Below, in pieces: positions 44,221 through 55,751 of a stretch of DNA of 64,000 nucleotides. Positions within the stretch are counted from its first letter, which is position 1, and each line of letters opens with the position of its first letter. The translations under genes were made by a program, and so were the position numbers. The notes beneath the pieces are model-generated. The model was not told the DNA's origin. It did not search any database and saw only the letters and a program-made list of their open reading frames with translations. This DNA comes from Moraxellaceae bacterium (GTDB lineage Bacteria; Pseudomonadota; Gammaproteobacteria; Pseudomonadales; Moraxellaceae): the NCBI GenBank assembly GCA_030646295.1, contig JAUSND010000024.1, positions 62,001-126,000 of the forward strand, given 5' to 3'.

Positions 44221-46461
44221 TCAGACCTCGACGCGCATGCCGTCCACTTTCTGGAACCCGCGCGGCAACTTGGCGCCACGACGGCCACGCTCGCCACGAT
44301 AAACCTCGAGATCACTGGCCTTGAGCGTGATGTGGCGCGAGCCCGCCTGCACGGTCAGCTTCTGCCCCTCCGCCAGTGTCACCACGGCCATTACGGTCTC
44401 GTTTTCATCCGACGCAATATTCATGAGCTTGTTGCCCTTGCCCTTGGACAACTGCGGCAAATCCCTGACCGGGAAGACCAGCAAACGCCCCTCGGTGCTC
44501 AGCACCGCCAGCAGATCAGTCTCCAGTGCTGCCACCAGCGCAGGCGTCAACACACTGGCACCATCGGGCACATTCAGGATGGCCTTGCCGTTCTTGTTCC
44601 CCGCCTCAAGATCGCCCAGGGTGGTCACAAAGCCGTAACCCGCACTGGTGGTCAGCACCACAGACTGCTTGTTCTCGCCCATGAGCAGGCCACGGAACTG
44701 CGCGCCTGGCGGCGGATTGAGCTTGCCAGACAGCGGCTCGCCCTGGCCTCGCGCAGAAGGCAGGCTGCTCGCCAGCACGGAGTAGCTGCGCCCGGTCGAG
44801 TCCATGAAGTGCGCCAGCTGATTGCTACGGCCTTCGGCTTTGGCAAAAAAGCTGTCGCCTGCCTTGTAGGAGAGTGCCGCACCATCGACATCGTGACCCT
44901 TGGCCTGTCGCACCCAGCCCTTTTCGGACAGCACGACAGTAACTGCTTCACTGGGCGAAAGTTCGGTCTCGGAAAGCGCCTGGGCTTCCTTGCGCATGAC
45001 AATCGGCGAACGCCGCTCGTCGCCATACTTGTTCATGTCTTCGGTGAATTCACGCACCAGCAACTTCTTCATTTCGGCATGTGAGCCCAGGATCTTTTCC
45101 AGTCCCTTGCGCTCGTTTTCCAGATCATCCTGTTCGCCGCGAATCTTCATCTCTTCCAGTTTGGCGAGATGACGCAGCTTGAGTTCAAGAATCGCTTCGG
45201 CCTGGATATCGGAAATACCGAAGCGCTCCATCAACACCGGCTTGGGCTTGTCTTCTTCACGGATGATGCGGATGACTTCATCGATATTCAGGAAAGCAAT
45301 CAGCAGGCCGTCAAGAATGTGCAGGCGCGCTTCCACCTTGTCGAGGCGATGCTGCAGGCGACGTCGCACGGTCAGCAACCGGAACTCCAGCCACTCGGTC
45401 AGGAAGTCCATCAGGTTCTTGACCTGGGGACGACCATCCAGCCCGATCACGTTCATGTTGACGCGATAGGTGGTTTCCAGATCGGTGGTCGCGAACAGGT
45501 GATTCATCAACTGCTCGACATCAACGCGATTCGAGCGCGGCACAATAACCAGACGTGTCGGATTCTCGTGATCGGACTCGTCACGCAGATCTGCCACCAG
45601 CGGCAGCTTCTTGGCCTGCATCTGGTCGGCAATCTGCGTCAGGATCTTGGCGCCGGACACCTGATGCGGCAGCGCCGTCACCACGATGTCGCCATCTTCC
45701 ACTTCGTACACGGCACGCATGCGGTAGCCACCACGACCAGTGGCATACATGTTGATCAGCTCGTTGCGCGGCGTGATGATTTCGGCACGCGTCGGCAAGT
45801 CCGGTCCCTGCACGATCTCGCACAACTCATCGAGGGAAATGCCCGGGTCCTGCAGCAGTGCGATACAGGCTCTGGCGATTTCCTTGAGATTGTGTGGTGG
45901 CACATCGGTCGCCATACCCACGGCAATACCGGTGGTACCATTGAGCAGCAGGTTCGGCAGTCGCGCCGGCAGGACTTTCGGCTCTTCCATGGTGCCGTCA
46001 AAGTTCGGCTGCCAGTCTACCGTGCCCTGATCCAGCTCACTGAGCAAAACTTCGGCATACGGCGACAGGCGCGACTCGGTGTAACGCATGGCGGCAAACG
46101 ACTTGGGGTCATCCGGCGAGCCCCAGTTGCCCTGCCCGTCCACCAGCGGATACCGGTAGCTGAACGGCTGAGCCATCAGCACCATGGCCTCATAGCAGGC
46201 CGAGTCGCCATGCGGATGAAACTTGCCGAGCACGTCACCGACGGTACGCGCCGACTTCTTGTACTTGGCCGTGTTTTTCAGCCCCAGCTCGCTCATTGCA
46301 TAGACGATGCGACGCTGTACGGGCTTGAGGCCGTCACCGATATGCGGCAGGGCACGATCCATGATCACGTACATGGAGTAGTTCAGATACGCCTGCTCGG
46401 TGAACTCCGACATCTGCCGGCGTTCAGTGTTTTCAAAATCCAGATTCAATGAATCAGTCAT
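44221..46461 (-). CDS. parC: DNA topoisomerase IV subunit A
   Basis: ParC is the DNA-cleaving subunit that decatenates daughter chromosomes. The 746-residue protein has the catalytic Tyr in MRYTESRLS (near residue 125), the winged-helix region [13 protein letters not shown], a coiled-coil tower and a short C-terminal beta-pinwheel. The quinolone-resistance positions keep the wild-type Ser and Glu (E. coli Ser80 and Glu84 equivalents in GDSACYE). It lies 51 bp after parE on the same strand. Confidence 0.97.
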   Translation of the reverse strand: MTDSLNLDFENTERRQMSEFTEQAYLNYSMYVIMDRALPHIGDGLKPVQRRIVYAMSELGLKNTAKYKKSARTVGDVLGKFHPHGDSACYEAMVLMAQPFSYRYPLVDGQGNWGSPDDPKSFAAMRYTESRLSPYAEVLLSELDQGTVDWQPNFDGTMEEPKVLPARLPNLLLNGTTGIAVGMATDVPPHNLKEIARACIALLQDPGISLDELCEIVQGPDLPTRAEIITPRNELINMYATGRGGYRMRAVYEVEDGDIVVTALPHQVSGAKILTQIADQMQAKKLPLVADLRDESDHENPTRLVIVPRSNRVDVEQLMNHLFATTDLETTYRVNMNVIGLDGRPQVKNLMDFLTEWLEFRLLTVRRRLQHRLDKVEARLHILDGLLIAFLNIDEVIRIIREEDKPKPVLMERFGISDIQAEAILELKLRHLAKLEEMKIRGEQDDLENERKGLEKILGSHAEMKKLLVREFTEDMNKYGDERRSPIVMRKEAQALSETELSPSEAVTVVLSEKGWVRQAKGHDVDGAALSYKAGDSFFAKAEGRSNQLAHFMDSTGRSYSVLASSLPSARGQGEPLSGKLNPPPGAQFRGLLMGENKQSVVLTTSAGYGFVTTLGDLEAGNKNGKAILNVPDGASVLTPALVAALETDLLAVLSTEGRLLVFPVRDLPQLSKGKGNKLMNIASDENETVMAVVTLAEGQKLTVQAGSRHITLKASDLEVYRGERGRRGAKLPRGFQKVDGMRVEV

Positions 46462-46512
46462 TACGTTTTTCCAGAATCCAATCCCGTCGCCGCTGCAGCA
46501 ACAGGCGATAAA

Positions 46513-48405
46513 TCACAATTCGACTTCGGCCAGATTACCCTTGTTTTCCAGCCAGCTCTTGCGATCACTGGCGCGTTTCTTGGCCAGCAACATGTCCATC
46601 ATTTCCGTGGTGGCGACAAAGTCATCCAGCGCCAGCTTTACCAGGCGGCGGGTATCCGGTGCCATGGTGGTTTCACGCAACTGCAGGGGATTCATTTCAC
46701 CCAGTCCCTTGAAGCGCTGCACATTGGGCTTGCCGCGCTTGTTTTCCGCCTCAAGGCGATCAAGGATGCCGCGCTTCTCGTCTTCATCGAGCGCGTAAAA
46801 CACTTCCTTGCCCAGATCGATGCGGTACAGCGGCGGCATGGCAACAAAGATGTGGCCGCGCTCCACCAGCGGACGGAAGTGCTTCACAAACAGCGCGCAC
46901 AAGAGGGTCGCGATATGCAGACCATCGGAGTCGGCATCGGCCAGAATGCATATCTTGCCGTAACGCAGTCCTTCCAGATTATCCGACGCCGGATCAACGC
47001 CAATCGCCACGGCAATGTCATGCACTTCCTGCGAGGCAAGAATTTCGCCGGAGTCCACTTCCCAGGTATTCAGGATTTTCCCGCGCAGCGGCATCACCGC
47101 CTGAAACTGGCGATCACGCGCCTGCTTGGCAGAGCCACCGGCGGAGTCGCCTTCCACCAGAAACAGTTCGGAGCGGGCAATATCGGACAGCGAACAATCC
47201 GCCAGTTTGCCTGGCAAGGCCGGCCCCGAAGTGATTTTCTTGCGCGCCACCTGCTTGCTCTGGCGCAGACGCTTCTGGGCATTATTGATGGCCAGTTCGG
47301 CCAGCTGCTCGGCAACATCGGTATGCTGGTTCAGGTACAGCGAGAACGCATCCTTCACCACACCTGACACAAAACTGGCCGACTCGCGCGATGACAGGCG
47401 CTCCTTGGTCTGCCCGGAGAACTGCGGGTCCTGCATCTTCAGCGAGATCACAAAGACACACCGATCCCACACGTCTTCCGGCGACAGCTTGATACCGCGC
47501 GGCAGCAAATTACGGTACTCGCAAAATTCGCGCAGGGCATCCAGCAGGCCGGTGCGCAAGCCATTTACATGGGTGCCGCCCTGTGCCGTGGGAATCAGGT
47601 TGACGTAGGACTCCTGGATCAGCTCGCCACCTTCCGGCAACCACTGCACCGCCCAGTCCACCGCTTCCTTGGCCGCCGCAAAAGCACCCACAAAAGGTTC
47701 ATCCGGCAAGGTGATGAATTCGCGGGTCGATTCCCTGAGGTAATCCGTGAGACCGTCTTCGTAATACCATGTCAGTGTCTCGCCGCTCTGGTGGTCGGTG
47801 AACACCATGGTGAGCTTGGGGCACAGCACTGCCTTGGCCTTGAGCACATGTTTGAGGCGCGACACGGAAAACTTCGGGCTGTCGAAATACTTGCCGTCAG
47901 CCCAGAACTTCACGGTGGTGCCTGACTGTCGCTTCGGTGCGGAATCGATCACGGCAAGCTGTGTTACCGCATCACCGTCACGAAACTCCTGCTGGTAAAC
48001 ATTGCCATCGCGACGCACCGTTACAACCAGATGCTTCGACAGCGCATTCACTACCGAAATACCGACGCCATGCAAACCGCCGGAGAACTGGTAGTTCTTG
48101 TTGGAGAATTTTCCGCCGGCATGCAGACGGGTCAGGATAAGCTCCACACCGGACACCTTGTGCTCGGGATGAATATCCACCGGCATGCCACGACCATCAT
48201 CGGTCACTGACAGTGAACCATCCGCATACAGATCCACCTGAATGCGCGTGGCGTGTCCTGCAAGGGCCTCGTCAACCGAGTTATCGATGACTTCCTGCGC
48301 AAGGTGATTGGGACGCTGGGTATCGGTGTACATGCCCGGGCGCTTCTTGACCGGGTCCAGCCCGGACAGCACCTCAATGGCTTCTGCTGTGTAATTGTTG
48401 CTCAT
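46513..48405 (-). CDS. parE: DNA topoisomerase IV subunit B
   Basis: ParE is the ATPase subunit of topoisomerase IV. The 630-residue protein has the GHKL ATPase domain (residues about 1-220; VIDNSVDEALAGHATRI, DDGRGMPVDIHPEH, GGLHGVGISVVNALS) and transducer domain. The TOPRIM domain follows (ELFLVEGDSAGGSAKQARDR, ILADADSDGLHIATL), and the C-terminal PRFKGLGEMNP-type motif reads QRFKGLGEMNPLQLRETTM. Its ATG overlaps the stop of the yqiA-like gene (ATGA). Confidence 0.97.
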   Translation of the reverse strand: MSNNYTAEAIEVLSGLDPVKKRPGMYTDTQRPNHLAQEVIDNSVDEALAGHATRIQVDLYADGSLSVTDDGRGMPVDIHPEHKVSGVELILTRLHAGGKFSNKNYQFSGGLHGVGISVVNALSKHLVVTVRRDGNVYQQEFRDGDAVTQLAVIDSAPKRQSGTTVKFWADGKYFDSPKFSVSRLKHVLKAKAVLCPKLTMVFTDHQSGETLTWYYEDGLTDYLRESTREFITLPDEPFVGAFAAAKEAVDWAVQWLPEGGELIQESYVNLIPTAQGGTHVNGLRTGLLDALREFCEYRNLLPRGIKLSPEDVWDRCVFVISLKMQDPQFSGQTKERLSSRESASFVSGVVKDAFSLYLNQHTDVAEQLAELAINNAQKRLRQSKQVARKKITSGPALPGKLADCSLSDIARSELFLVEGDSAGGSAKQARDRQFQAVMPLRGKILNTWEVDSGEILASQEVHDIAVAIGVDPASDNLEGLRYGKICILADADSDGLHIATLLCALFVKHFRPLVERGHIFVAMPPLYRIDLGKEVFYALDEDEKRGILDRLEAENKRGKPNVQRFKGLGEMNPLQLRETTMAPDTRRLVKLALDDFVATTEMMDMLLAKKRASDRKSWLENKGNLAEVEL

Positions 48406-48983
48406 CTACCCACAACCTGATTATTCAGAAATTCCACAATGGACGGCAGCTTCGCCACAAAGCCCTCATAGGCATGCGAGCCACCCTCCGTAACATCAAC
48501 ACGACAGGCAGCATAAAAATCCGCTGCCTGCCGGTAATCCAGGGTTTCATCACCCGACTCCAGCAGCACCCACAGTCGCTCCGGGTATCTGGGGGAAACA
48601 TCCATCTGCGCCAGTACGGCAATGTCTTCATGGCGAAGCTCGGCGGCCTCGCCCGTATGGTAATTGCTTACCTCCCCCAGATGCTGTGCCAGCAACTGAT
48701 GAGGATGTACCGCCGGATTGATCAGCACCGCACGCAAGCCCAGACGGGCTGCCAGCACATTGGCATAGAAGCCACCCAGTGAAGAGCCGATCAGGCCCGG
48801 TGGCGACCCGCAAGCCTGCACGCTGGCGACAAGGAGGGCAAGAGCCTTTTCCGGGTCAACCGGCAGTGCCGGCACATGAATCCGTATATCCGGGCAGCGT
48901 TGTGCGGCCCATGCCAGCAACTGCTGCGCCTTGGCAGACTGTGGCGAGCTGTTGAAGCCATGGATGTAGATCAGCTCTTTCAT
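48402..48983 (-). CDS. yqiA: YqiA-like alpha/beta-hydrolase esterase
   Basis: This small UPF0227/YqiA-type esterase of 193 residues from the ATG at 48983 begins MKELIYIHGFNSSPQSAKAQ, the family N-terminus. The nucleophile elbow is GSSLGGFYANVLA and the catalytic His lies in GGSHAYEGF. Candidate upstream starts at 48992 and 49022 would add residues not seen in relatives. It is coupled to parE by a 4-bp overlap; physiological substrate unknown. Confidence 0.9.
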   Translation of the reverse strand: MKELIYIHGFNSSPQSAKAQQLLAWAAQRCPDIRIHVPALPVDPEKALALLVASVQACGSPPGLIGSSLGGFYANVLAARLGLRAVLINPAVHPHQLLAQHLGEVSNYHTGEAAELRHEDIAVLAQMDVSPRYPERLWVLLESGDETLDYRQAADFYAACRVDVTEGGSHAYEGFVAKLPSIVEFLNNQVVGR

Positions 48984-49058
48984 TTCTGCCATCCCACAAA
49001 CAAAAAATGCGCAACTGCGCATTCTTGTGAATCCTGTCCAGCATGCCGAGCCTGTCGA

Positions 49059-49877
49059 TCAGTACCCCTTCACCGACATGTCCACATCAAAGGCAACACC
49101 TTCCACGCGGGATACGGCGGTTTCAAAGCGGCCATCCGGATACAGGTCAAACCAGCGATAACCCGGCGCAATGTCGTCCACGGCAAAATCCTTGCTCTGT
49201 GGCTTGAACTGTACGCAGGTCGACGGGGAGGAAAACAGGTGCACACCACGGCGAACCTGCTCGGAGTTCTGGTGGACATGCCCCCAGAGCACAACCTTGA
49301 CATGGTCTACCGCATCCATGATCGCCCAGAACTCCCCGGCATTACTGACCACCTGGTTGTCGAGCCAGTCGCAGCCCATCGGCACGGGATGATGATGCAG
49401 GCATACCATGGTGTGATGTCCGCGGGTTTTCACCAGGGCATCGCGCAGGAACTCAAGCTCGTCAGGCTGGAAGTAGCCAGGCACTTCATGCTCGACGCTG
49501 GAGTTGAGCATGATGATGCGCCAGTCCCCGACGGCAATCAGGCAGGGGCTCAGATGGCTGTCACGCCGGCCGTGCCCGCCCAGGGCATTCACCATGGGCT
49601 CGGTCAGGTCGTGATTGCCCTGTAGCCAGTAGCTGGGGGCCTTGAACCGGGTAAGGTGCTGCTGGAACCGGCGATAGGACGACATGGAGCCATCCTGCGA
49701 CAGGTCACCGGTCGCAAGAATGACATCGATATGGGACTGCTCGCAGGTCACGCGATCCAGCACCAGTCGCAGGCTGTCTTCCGTGTTGAGACCAAGCAGC
49801 CGGCCGTCCGTGCCGGCAAACAGGTGGCAGTCTGTAATCTGGACCACTCGAAGTGGCCGCGGGTCAATCTGCGTCAA
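49059..49877 (-). CDS. cpdA: 3',5'-cyclic-AMP phosphodiesterase CpdA
   Basis: This calcineurin-like metallophosphoesterase lowers cAMP. All metal-binding motifs are visible: ITDCHLFAGTDG (D-x-H), ATGDLSQDGS, GNHDLTEPM, VCLHHHPVPMG and LWGHVHQNS. The length is 272. The start is a TTG at 49877, supported by AGGGA 7 nt upstream and by alignment to the family N-terminus (RVVQITDCHLF); no ATG is available nearby. It lies between yqiA and the DUF1249 gene on the same strand. Confidence 0.94.
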   Translation of the reverse strand: MTQIDPRPLRVVQITDCHLFAGTDGRLLGLNTEDSLRLVLDRVTCEQSHIDVILATGDLSQDGSMSSYRRFQQHLTRFKAPSYWLQGNHDLTEPMVNALGGHGRRDSHLSPCLIAVGDWRIIMLNSSVEHEVPGYFQPDELEFLRDALVKTRGHHTMVCLHHHPVPMGCDWLDNQVVSNAGEFWAIMDAVDHVKVVLWGHVHQNSEQVRRGVHLFSSPSTCVQFKPQSKDFAVDDIAPGYRWFDLYPDGRFETAVSRVEGVAFDVDMSVKGY

Positions 49878-49946
49878 GGTACCATCCCTAGAACTCTTTG
49901 TTATCCTGAATGTAACGCAATAAAAGCACTGATTACCAGAATACGG

Positions 49947-50426
49947 TCACACACCCGAACCTTCGTCGACACCCCATCCGACCGGTAGCACGTCGACATA
50001 GCCCTCCCGCAGGCAGTGATCCAGGCACTCGGCCAGAAACCCGTTGACCTGGGTCTTCTCGTCCCGGGCATGCATGGAGGGGTTCGGATAGCGGTTACGG
50101 GCGGGAATGCTGCGGGATGACTGGAAGCGCAACACCTCGGCCAGCTCGGCATCGTGGTAGATGCGCACTTCCATATCCAGCCGCGGGCACCACGGCAGGC
50201 GCGTCGTGGTCTGGTGGATCAGCAGGGTATCGGTGTAGACCGAGCGCTCCAGCACCTCGATCTCCATGAGGGCCTGCTCCACCCCGGGCTGATCCCAGTG
50301 AAAGCGGTAATGGTCGCGCTCAAGCCCCGGCAACAACCGGCGCAGCCGGCCGTAATTGAGCGCACACAGGGCCTGCAGATGCTGCAGATCCACCGTGTAC
50401 CGCAGGGGGGCAAGTGCCAGTGCCAT
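49947..50426 (-). CDS. DUF1249 protein (YqiB-like)
   Basis: This 159-residue soluble protein matches YqiB/DUF1249 by its overall pattern: LCALNYGRLRRLLPGLERDH, IEVLERSVYTDTLLIHQ, MEVRIYHDAELAEVLRFQSS, RYPNPSMHARDEK and LAECLDHCLREG. Function is unknown in the family. The ATG at 50426 overlaps the nudF stop by one base (TGATG), and cpdA follows, the same neighbours as in other gammaproteobacteria. Confidence 0.9.
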   Translation of the reverse strand: MALALAPLRYTVDLQHLQALCALNYGRLRRLLPGLERDHYRFHWDQPGVEQALMEIEVLERSVYTDTLLIHQTTTRLPWCPRLDMEVRIYHDAELAEVLRFQSSRSIPARNRYPNPSMHARDEKTQVNGFLAECLDHCLREGYVDVLPVGWGVDEGSGV

Positions 50427-51040
50427 CACTTCTTCCAGCGCGCCAGCAAGCGCGGCTTGTTAAGGGCCAGCCACTGCAGGGCAAGGATGCAGGGCGCATT
50501 GTTGATGCGTCCGCGCTCCACCGCCGTGAGTGCCTGATTCACGCTCATGACATTAACACGGATATCTTCGCCTTCCTCGGGCAGGCCATGAATGCCGCCT
50601 GCCTGTGACAGGTCGGCACTGGCAACATAAAGGGCAAAACGCTCATCGGAGCCGCCGGGACTGGGCAGAAACTCCATCACCCGCTCGACCCGCCCCAGTG
50701 TGATACCCGCTTCTTCCTGTGCCTCGCGGCGTACCACGTCTTCCGGCAACTCACCGGGCTCGATCAGGCCGGCCACGATCTCCATTTGCCAGGGGTGCGC
50801 ATTCTCCAGCGCGCCCACGCGGAACTGCTCGATCAGCAATACCTCATCGGTCGCAGGATCATAAATCAGTACCCCCACCGCCGGCGGACGCACAAAGAGC
50901 TCGCGGTTAATGACCGGCCCGTTGCCGCCGGCAAACTGGCGATGCGACAGATGCAGCTTGTCCAGGCGATAAAAACCCTGAAACAGGGTTTCCCTTTTCT
51001 CGACGACAACATCGTCCTTGCTGAAATTGTTGGTTGCCAT
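50426..51040 (-). CDS. nudF: ADP-ribose pyrophosphatase (Nudix)
   Basis: NudF hydrolyses ADP-ribose to AMP and ribose 5-phosphate. The Nudix box is complete: G-LIEPG-E-LPEDVVR-REAQEEAG around residue 90-112. N-terminal FQGFYRLDKLHLSHRQFAGG and RELFVRPPAVGVLIYDP are typical of the subfamily. Length 204 is normal. It begins 17 bp after the glutaredoxin-like gene. Confidence 0.94.
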   Translation of the reverse strand: MATNNFSKDDVVVEKRETLFQGFYRLDKLHLSHRQFAGGNGPVINRELFVRPPAVGVLIYDPATDEVLLIEQFRVGALENAHPWQMEIVAGLIEPGELPEDVVRREAQEEAGITLGRVERVMEFLPSPGGSDERFALYVASADLSQAGGIHGLPEEGEDIRVNVMSVNQALTAVERGRINNAPCILALQWLALNKPRLLARWKK

Positions 51041-51067
51041 GGAACCTGCTATTAATGAAACCTGCTG

Positions 51068-51403
51068 TTACTGGGAAGCCAGGGCTGCACTTACGCCGCC
51101 CGGGTCATACCCGTGAATGACTTTTTCGCCGACGAGGATAACGGGAACACCGCCCCCTCCCAACTGTTCGTGCCAGACCTTGCCCTGTGCACTGGTTTCT
51201 ATATCAAGCTCGGTATACGGAATTTTTTCAGCCGCAAAATACTCACGCATCTGGCGGCAGTAACCGCACCAGCTAGTGGCAAACAGTGTGACTTGCGGTG
51301 GCTGGTAGCCGGGTTGCGACTGGCGCCAGGCCAGCCGCAACTCATCTTCATGCTGCCAGGCGTAGACACCGCCGAGCAGGAGGAAAACAAGGAACAGCCG
51401 CAT
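51068..51403 (-). CDS. Membrane-anchored glutaredoxin-like protein
   Basis: This 111-residue protein has an N-terminal hydrophobic helix (MRLFLVFLLLGGVYAW) and a glutaredoxin domain (about residues 35-108) with active site TSWCGYCRQM, the cis-Pro region GGGGVPVILVG and the closing segment GYDPGGV. The helix should place it in the periplasm or on the membrane, unlike standard cytosolic glutaredoxins. GAGG lies 7 nt before the ATG; the first two codons of the longer frame (TTG) overlap the thiC end. It is probably translated from the thiC transcript. Confidence 0.85.
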   Translation of the reverse strand: MRLFLVFLLLGGVYAWQHEDELRLAWRQSQPGYQPPQVTLFATSWCGYCRQMREYFAAEKIPYTELDIETSAQGKVWHEQLGGGGVPVILVGEKVIHGYDPGGVSAALASQ

Positions 51404-51405
51404 GA

Positions 51406-53346
<1,941 letters not shown>

Positions 53347-53373
53347 CTAGCGGCAGGTGGTCGGCAGGCATCC

Positions 53374-53403
53374 ACTATAACGATCCCCCATGGGGTCGGG
53401 CAA
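53374..53403 (-). promoter_or_regulatory. Sigma-70-like promoter of thiC
   Basis: On the minus strand, TTGCCC (53398-53403) and TATAGT (53374-53379) are separated by 18 bp. The spacer contains the palindrome CCCCATGGGG, a possible operator. The resulting leader of about 85 nt is short and lacks the CTGAGA core of a THI box. Confidence 0.5.
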
Positions 53404-53559
53404 GGCAACGGTTACGCAATAAACCCCCTGAAAACATGGGGATTAACCGGGTCAGGTACACAGTTTTGCTACCATTCTGGCCGGTATCGCACAAGCCCTG
53501 TGCTTGCGTTAAAACAATCGAGGGCATAACCTCAAAACCCTATTTTTTTGCACATACCG

Positions 53560-54990
53560 ATGAGTATCTTTTCTATGCGCATCCGTCCCGTGCTTTCCGG
53601 CCTTGCCCTGGCCCTCGGAATGGCTCACTCCCCTGTTTTCGCACTGGACCTGTCTGAGGCATATGCCAAGGCCCAGAAAAATGATCCGCGCTGGTCGGCA
53701 GCACGCAACAACTACGAGGCGGAACAAGAGTCCGTCGCTATCGGGCGCGGCGCCTTGCTGCCCAGCCTCGCAGCATACGGCAGTTTCTCGGAAAACGAGT
53801 TTGAGTCCGACCTCGGAGCAGCCGCCAACACTGAATTCGAAAGCACCCAGTACGGTGCCAAGCTGACCCAGCCGCTGTTCCGGGCCGATGCCTGGTATGG
53901 CTATCAGCGCTCGAAGGCCATCGGCTCGCAAGCCGAAGCCACCCTGCGCAGCCAGGAGCAGGAGCTCGCCCTGCGCGTCTCCCAGGCCTACTTTGCCGTG
54001 CTCAGTGCCCAGGAAACCCTGGCCTATGCCCAGGCGGAAGAAGCTGCCTTCGGGCGCCAGCAGGATCAGGCCCAGCAACGCTTTGATGTTGGCCTGATTG
54101 CCATCACCGATGTGCTGGAAGCCCGTGCAGCCAGCGATGGTGCCCGCGCCAACCGTATTGCTGCCGAAGCCGCGCTGAGTTCCACCCAGGAAAACCTGAG
54201 TGCCATCATTGGCGAGGCTCCGGGACGCCTTGCCCCCCTCAAGGGCGATGCCATCTTTGTCAAACCGGTACCCGCCGACCCTGATGCCTGGGCCAAGCTG
54301 GCCAAGGAACGCAACCCGGACCTGCAGGCCGCCATGCAGGCCTACAACACGTCACGTGCCGCCAGCCGTGAGGCCCGCTCGGGCCACCTGCCCACCGTTG
54401 ACCTGTTCGGCAGCTACAACGACACCGACTATGACGTGACCGCAAGCAACCCTCTGGCGGGCAGCAGCTTTACCACCCAGAACGGCGCCACCACCAGCGT
54501 TGGCGTCGAGGCCAACTGGCTGCTGTTTGCCGGTGGCCGTACGTATGCCGCCAGCAAGCAGGCCAGCTACCGCGAAGCCGCCGCACAGGACCAGCTCACC
54601 GCAACAGAACGTCTGGTAGTCAACAATGCCCGCACGGCCTACCTGAATGTGGCCGCCGACGCTTACCGCGTAGAGGCCCGCAAACAGGCAGTGGCATCAA
54701 ATGAGTCCTCGCTGGCTGCCGTACAGGCCGGTTATGAAGTTGGCACCCGCAATATTGTGGACGTCTTGCTGACACAGCGTGTGCTCTATGCCGCCAAGCG
54801 TGACTATGCCGATGCCCGCTACGACTATGTCATCAACAGTCTTCGCCTGAAGTCTGCCAGTGGCCAGTTGTCCGAAGTGGACATCAGGGAGCTGAATGGC
54901 TGGCTGGACCCGAACGCCAGCATTGTTGGAGCTCCGGAAAAATACCTGGAAGTGCCGCCAACGGCTACACCGCCGGCAGGCAAGCGCTGA
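53560..54990 (+). CDS. tolC: TolC-family outer-membrane efflux/secretion channel
   Basis: TolC forms the trimeric outer-membrane duct of efflux pumps and type I secretion. The signal peptide (VLSGLALALGMAHSPVFA) is followed by LDLSEAYAKAQKNDPRW, the standard mature start, then two OEP repeats (helical hairpins with QARFDVGL-like QQRFDVGLIAITDVLEARA and VQAGYEVGTRNIVDVLLTQR). Length is 476 residues from 53560; an ATG at 53575 is equally possible and neither has a clear ribosome site. The divergent gene is thiC. A weak TTGCGT/TAACCT pair precedes it. Confidence 0.93.
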   Translation: MSIFSMRIRPVLSGLALALGMAHSPVFALDLSEAYAKAQKNDPRWSAARNNYEAEQESVAIGRGALLPSLAAYGSFSENEFESDLGAAANTEFESTQYGAKLTQPLFRADAWYGYQRSKAIGSQAEATLRSQEQELALRVSQAYFAVLSAQETLAYAQAEEAAFGRQQDQAQQRFDVGLIAITDVLEARAASDGARANRIAAEAALSSTQENLSAIIGEAPGRLAPLKGDAIFVKPVPADPDAWAKLAKERNPDLQAAMQAYNTSRAASREARSGHLPTVDLFGSYNDTDYDVTASNPLAGSSFTTQNGATTSVGVEANWLLFAGGRTYAASKQASYREAAAQDQLTATERLVVNNARTAYLNVAADAYRVEARKQAVASNESSLAAVQAGYEVGTRNIVDVLLTQRVLYAAKRDYADARYDYVINSLRLKSASGQLSEVDIRELNGWLDPNASIVGAPEKYLEVPPTATPPAGKR

Positions 54991-54997
54991 TTCACCA

Positions 54998-55036
54998 GCA
55001 ATAAAAAAGGCCGCAGATTGCGGCCTTTTTTATTGC
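54998..55036. terminator. Bidirectional terminator between tolC and rsmE
   Basis: This is a perfect inverted repeat with 18-bp arms, GC core GGCCGCA/TGCGGCC and a 3-nt loop. It has six A on one side and six T on the other, between two convergent genes. Confidence 0.93.
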
Positions 55037-55040
55037 GCGA

Positions 55041-55751
55041 TCAGACAAACAGTCGCGCAACCAACGCGGTGACAGCCGTCTCTACCCGCAATATCCTGGG
55101 CCCCAGATGCACTGCCTCGAAGCCTGCCTCCACCAGTTTCTCGATCTCGTAGGGAATAAAGCCGCCCTCCGGCCCGATCGCCAGCGTCAGTGGCTGGTTG
55201 AGTGCAACAGGGCAATGCACTGCCGCGCCAGGGTGTGCTACATAACAGCGCGAGTTACGGCAAAGCACCGGCAGCCGGTCTTCAACAAAGGGCTTGAACA
55301 GCGGCTCGATGAGCACCTCGGGCAGCACCGTATCACGTGACTGCTCCAGACCCAGCACCAGTTGCTCGCGCACGGCATCAGGCTCCAGCCAGGGTGAATC
55401 CCAGAAGCTTTTCTCCACCCGGTAGCTGTTCATCAGTACCAGACGGGAAACGCCCATGGCGGCCACTGTCTGCAGGATGCGCTTGAGCATTTTGGGGCGG
55501 GGAAGACTGAGCAGCAGCGTCAACGGCAACTTCTCAGGTGGTGCGGTATCCAGTACCGGACGCAGCACCAGCTCGTCACGGGACAGGGACACAATCTCAC
55601 CGGTCCCCATCAAGCCTCCCAGCATTCCTAGCCGCAGGGTGTCGCCAGCCTTCGCACGGTGCACTTCCTGCACATGCTTCAGCCGACGCCCGGTCAGGCG
55701 CGCCAGTCCGGGCTCGGGGCAGTCGTCCGGCGTCAGCAGCAAAAGATTCAT
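55041..55751 (-). CDS. rsmE: 16S rRNA m3U1498 methyltransferase RsmE
   Basis: RsmE methylates U1498 of 16S rRNA with S-adenosylmethionine. The 236-residue SPOUT protein shows the PUA-like N-terminus (LARLTGRRLKHVQEVHRAKA) and the knot motifs LSLPRPKMLKRILQTVAAMG, LAIGPEGGFIPYEIEKL and LGPRILRVETAVTALVARL. It is translationally coupled with waaA, whose stop overlaps its start as ATGA. Confidence 0.95.
   Translation of the reverse strand: MNLLLLTPDDCPEPGLARLTGRRLKHVQEVHRAKAGDTLRLGMLGGLMGTGEIVSLSRDELVLRPVLDTAPPEKLPLTLLLSLPRPKMLKRILQTVAAMGVSRLVLMNSYRVEKSFWDSPWLEPDAVREQLVLGLEQSRDTVLPEVLIEPLFKPFVEDRLPVLCRNSRCYVAHPGAAVHCPVALNQPLTLAIGPEGGFIPYEIEKLVEAGFEAVHLGPRILRVETAVTALVARLFV

Noticed and set aside
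45169-46452. 427-codon open frame opposite parC
   Set aside because: parC is unmistakable on the minus strand with all motifs; the plus-strand frame shows no protein-like pattern.
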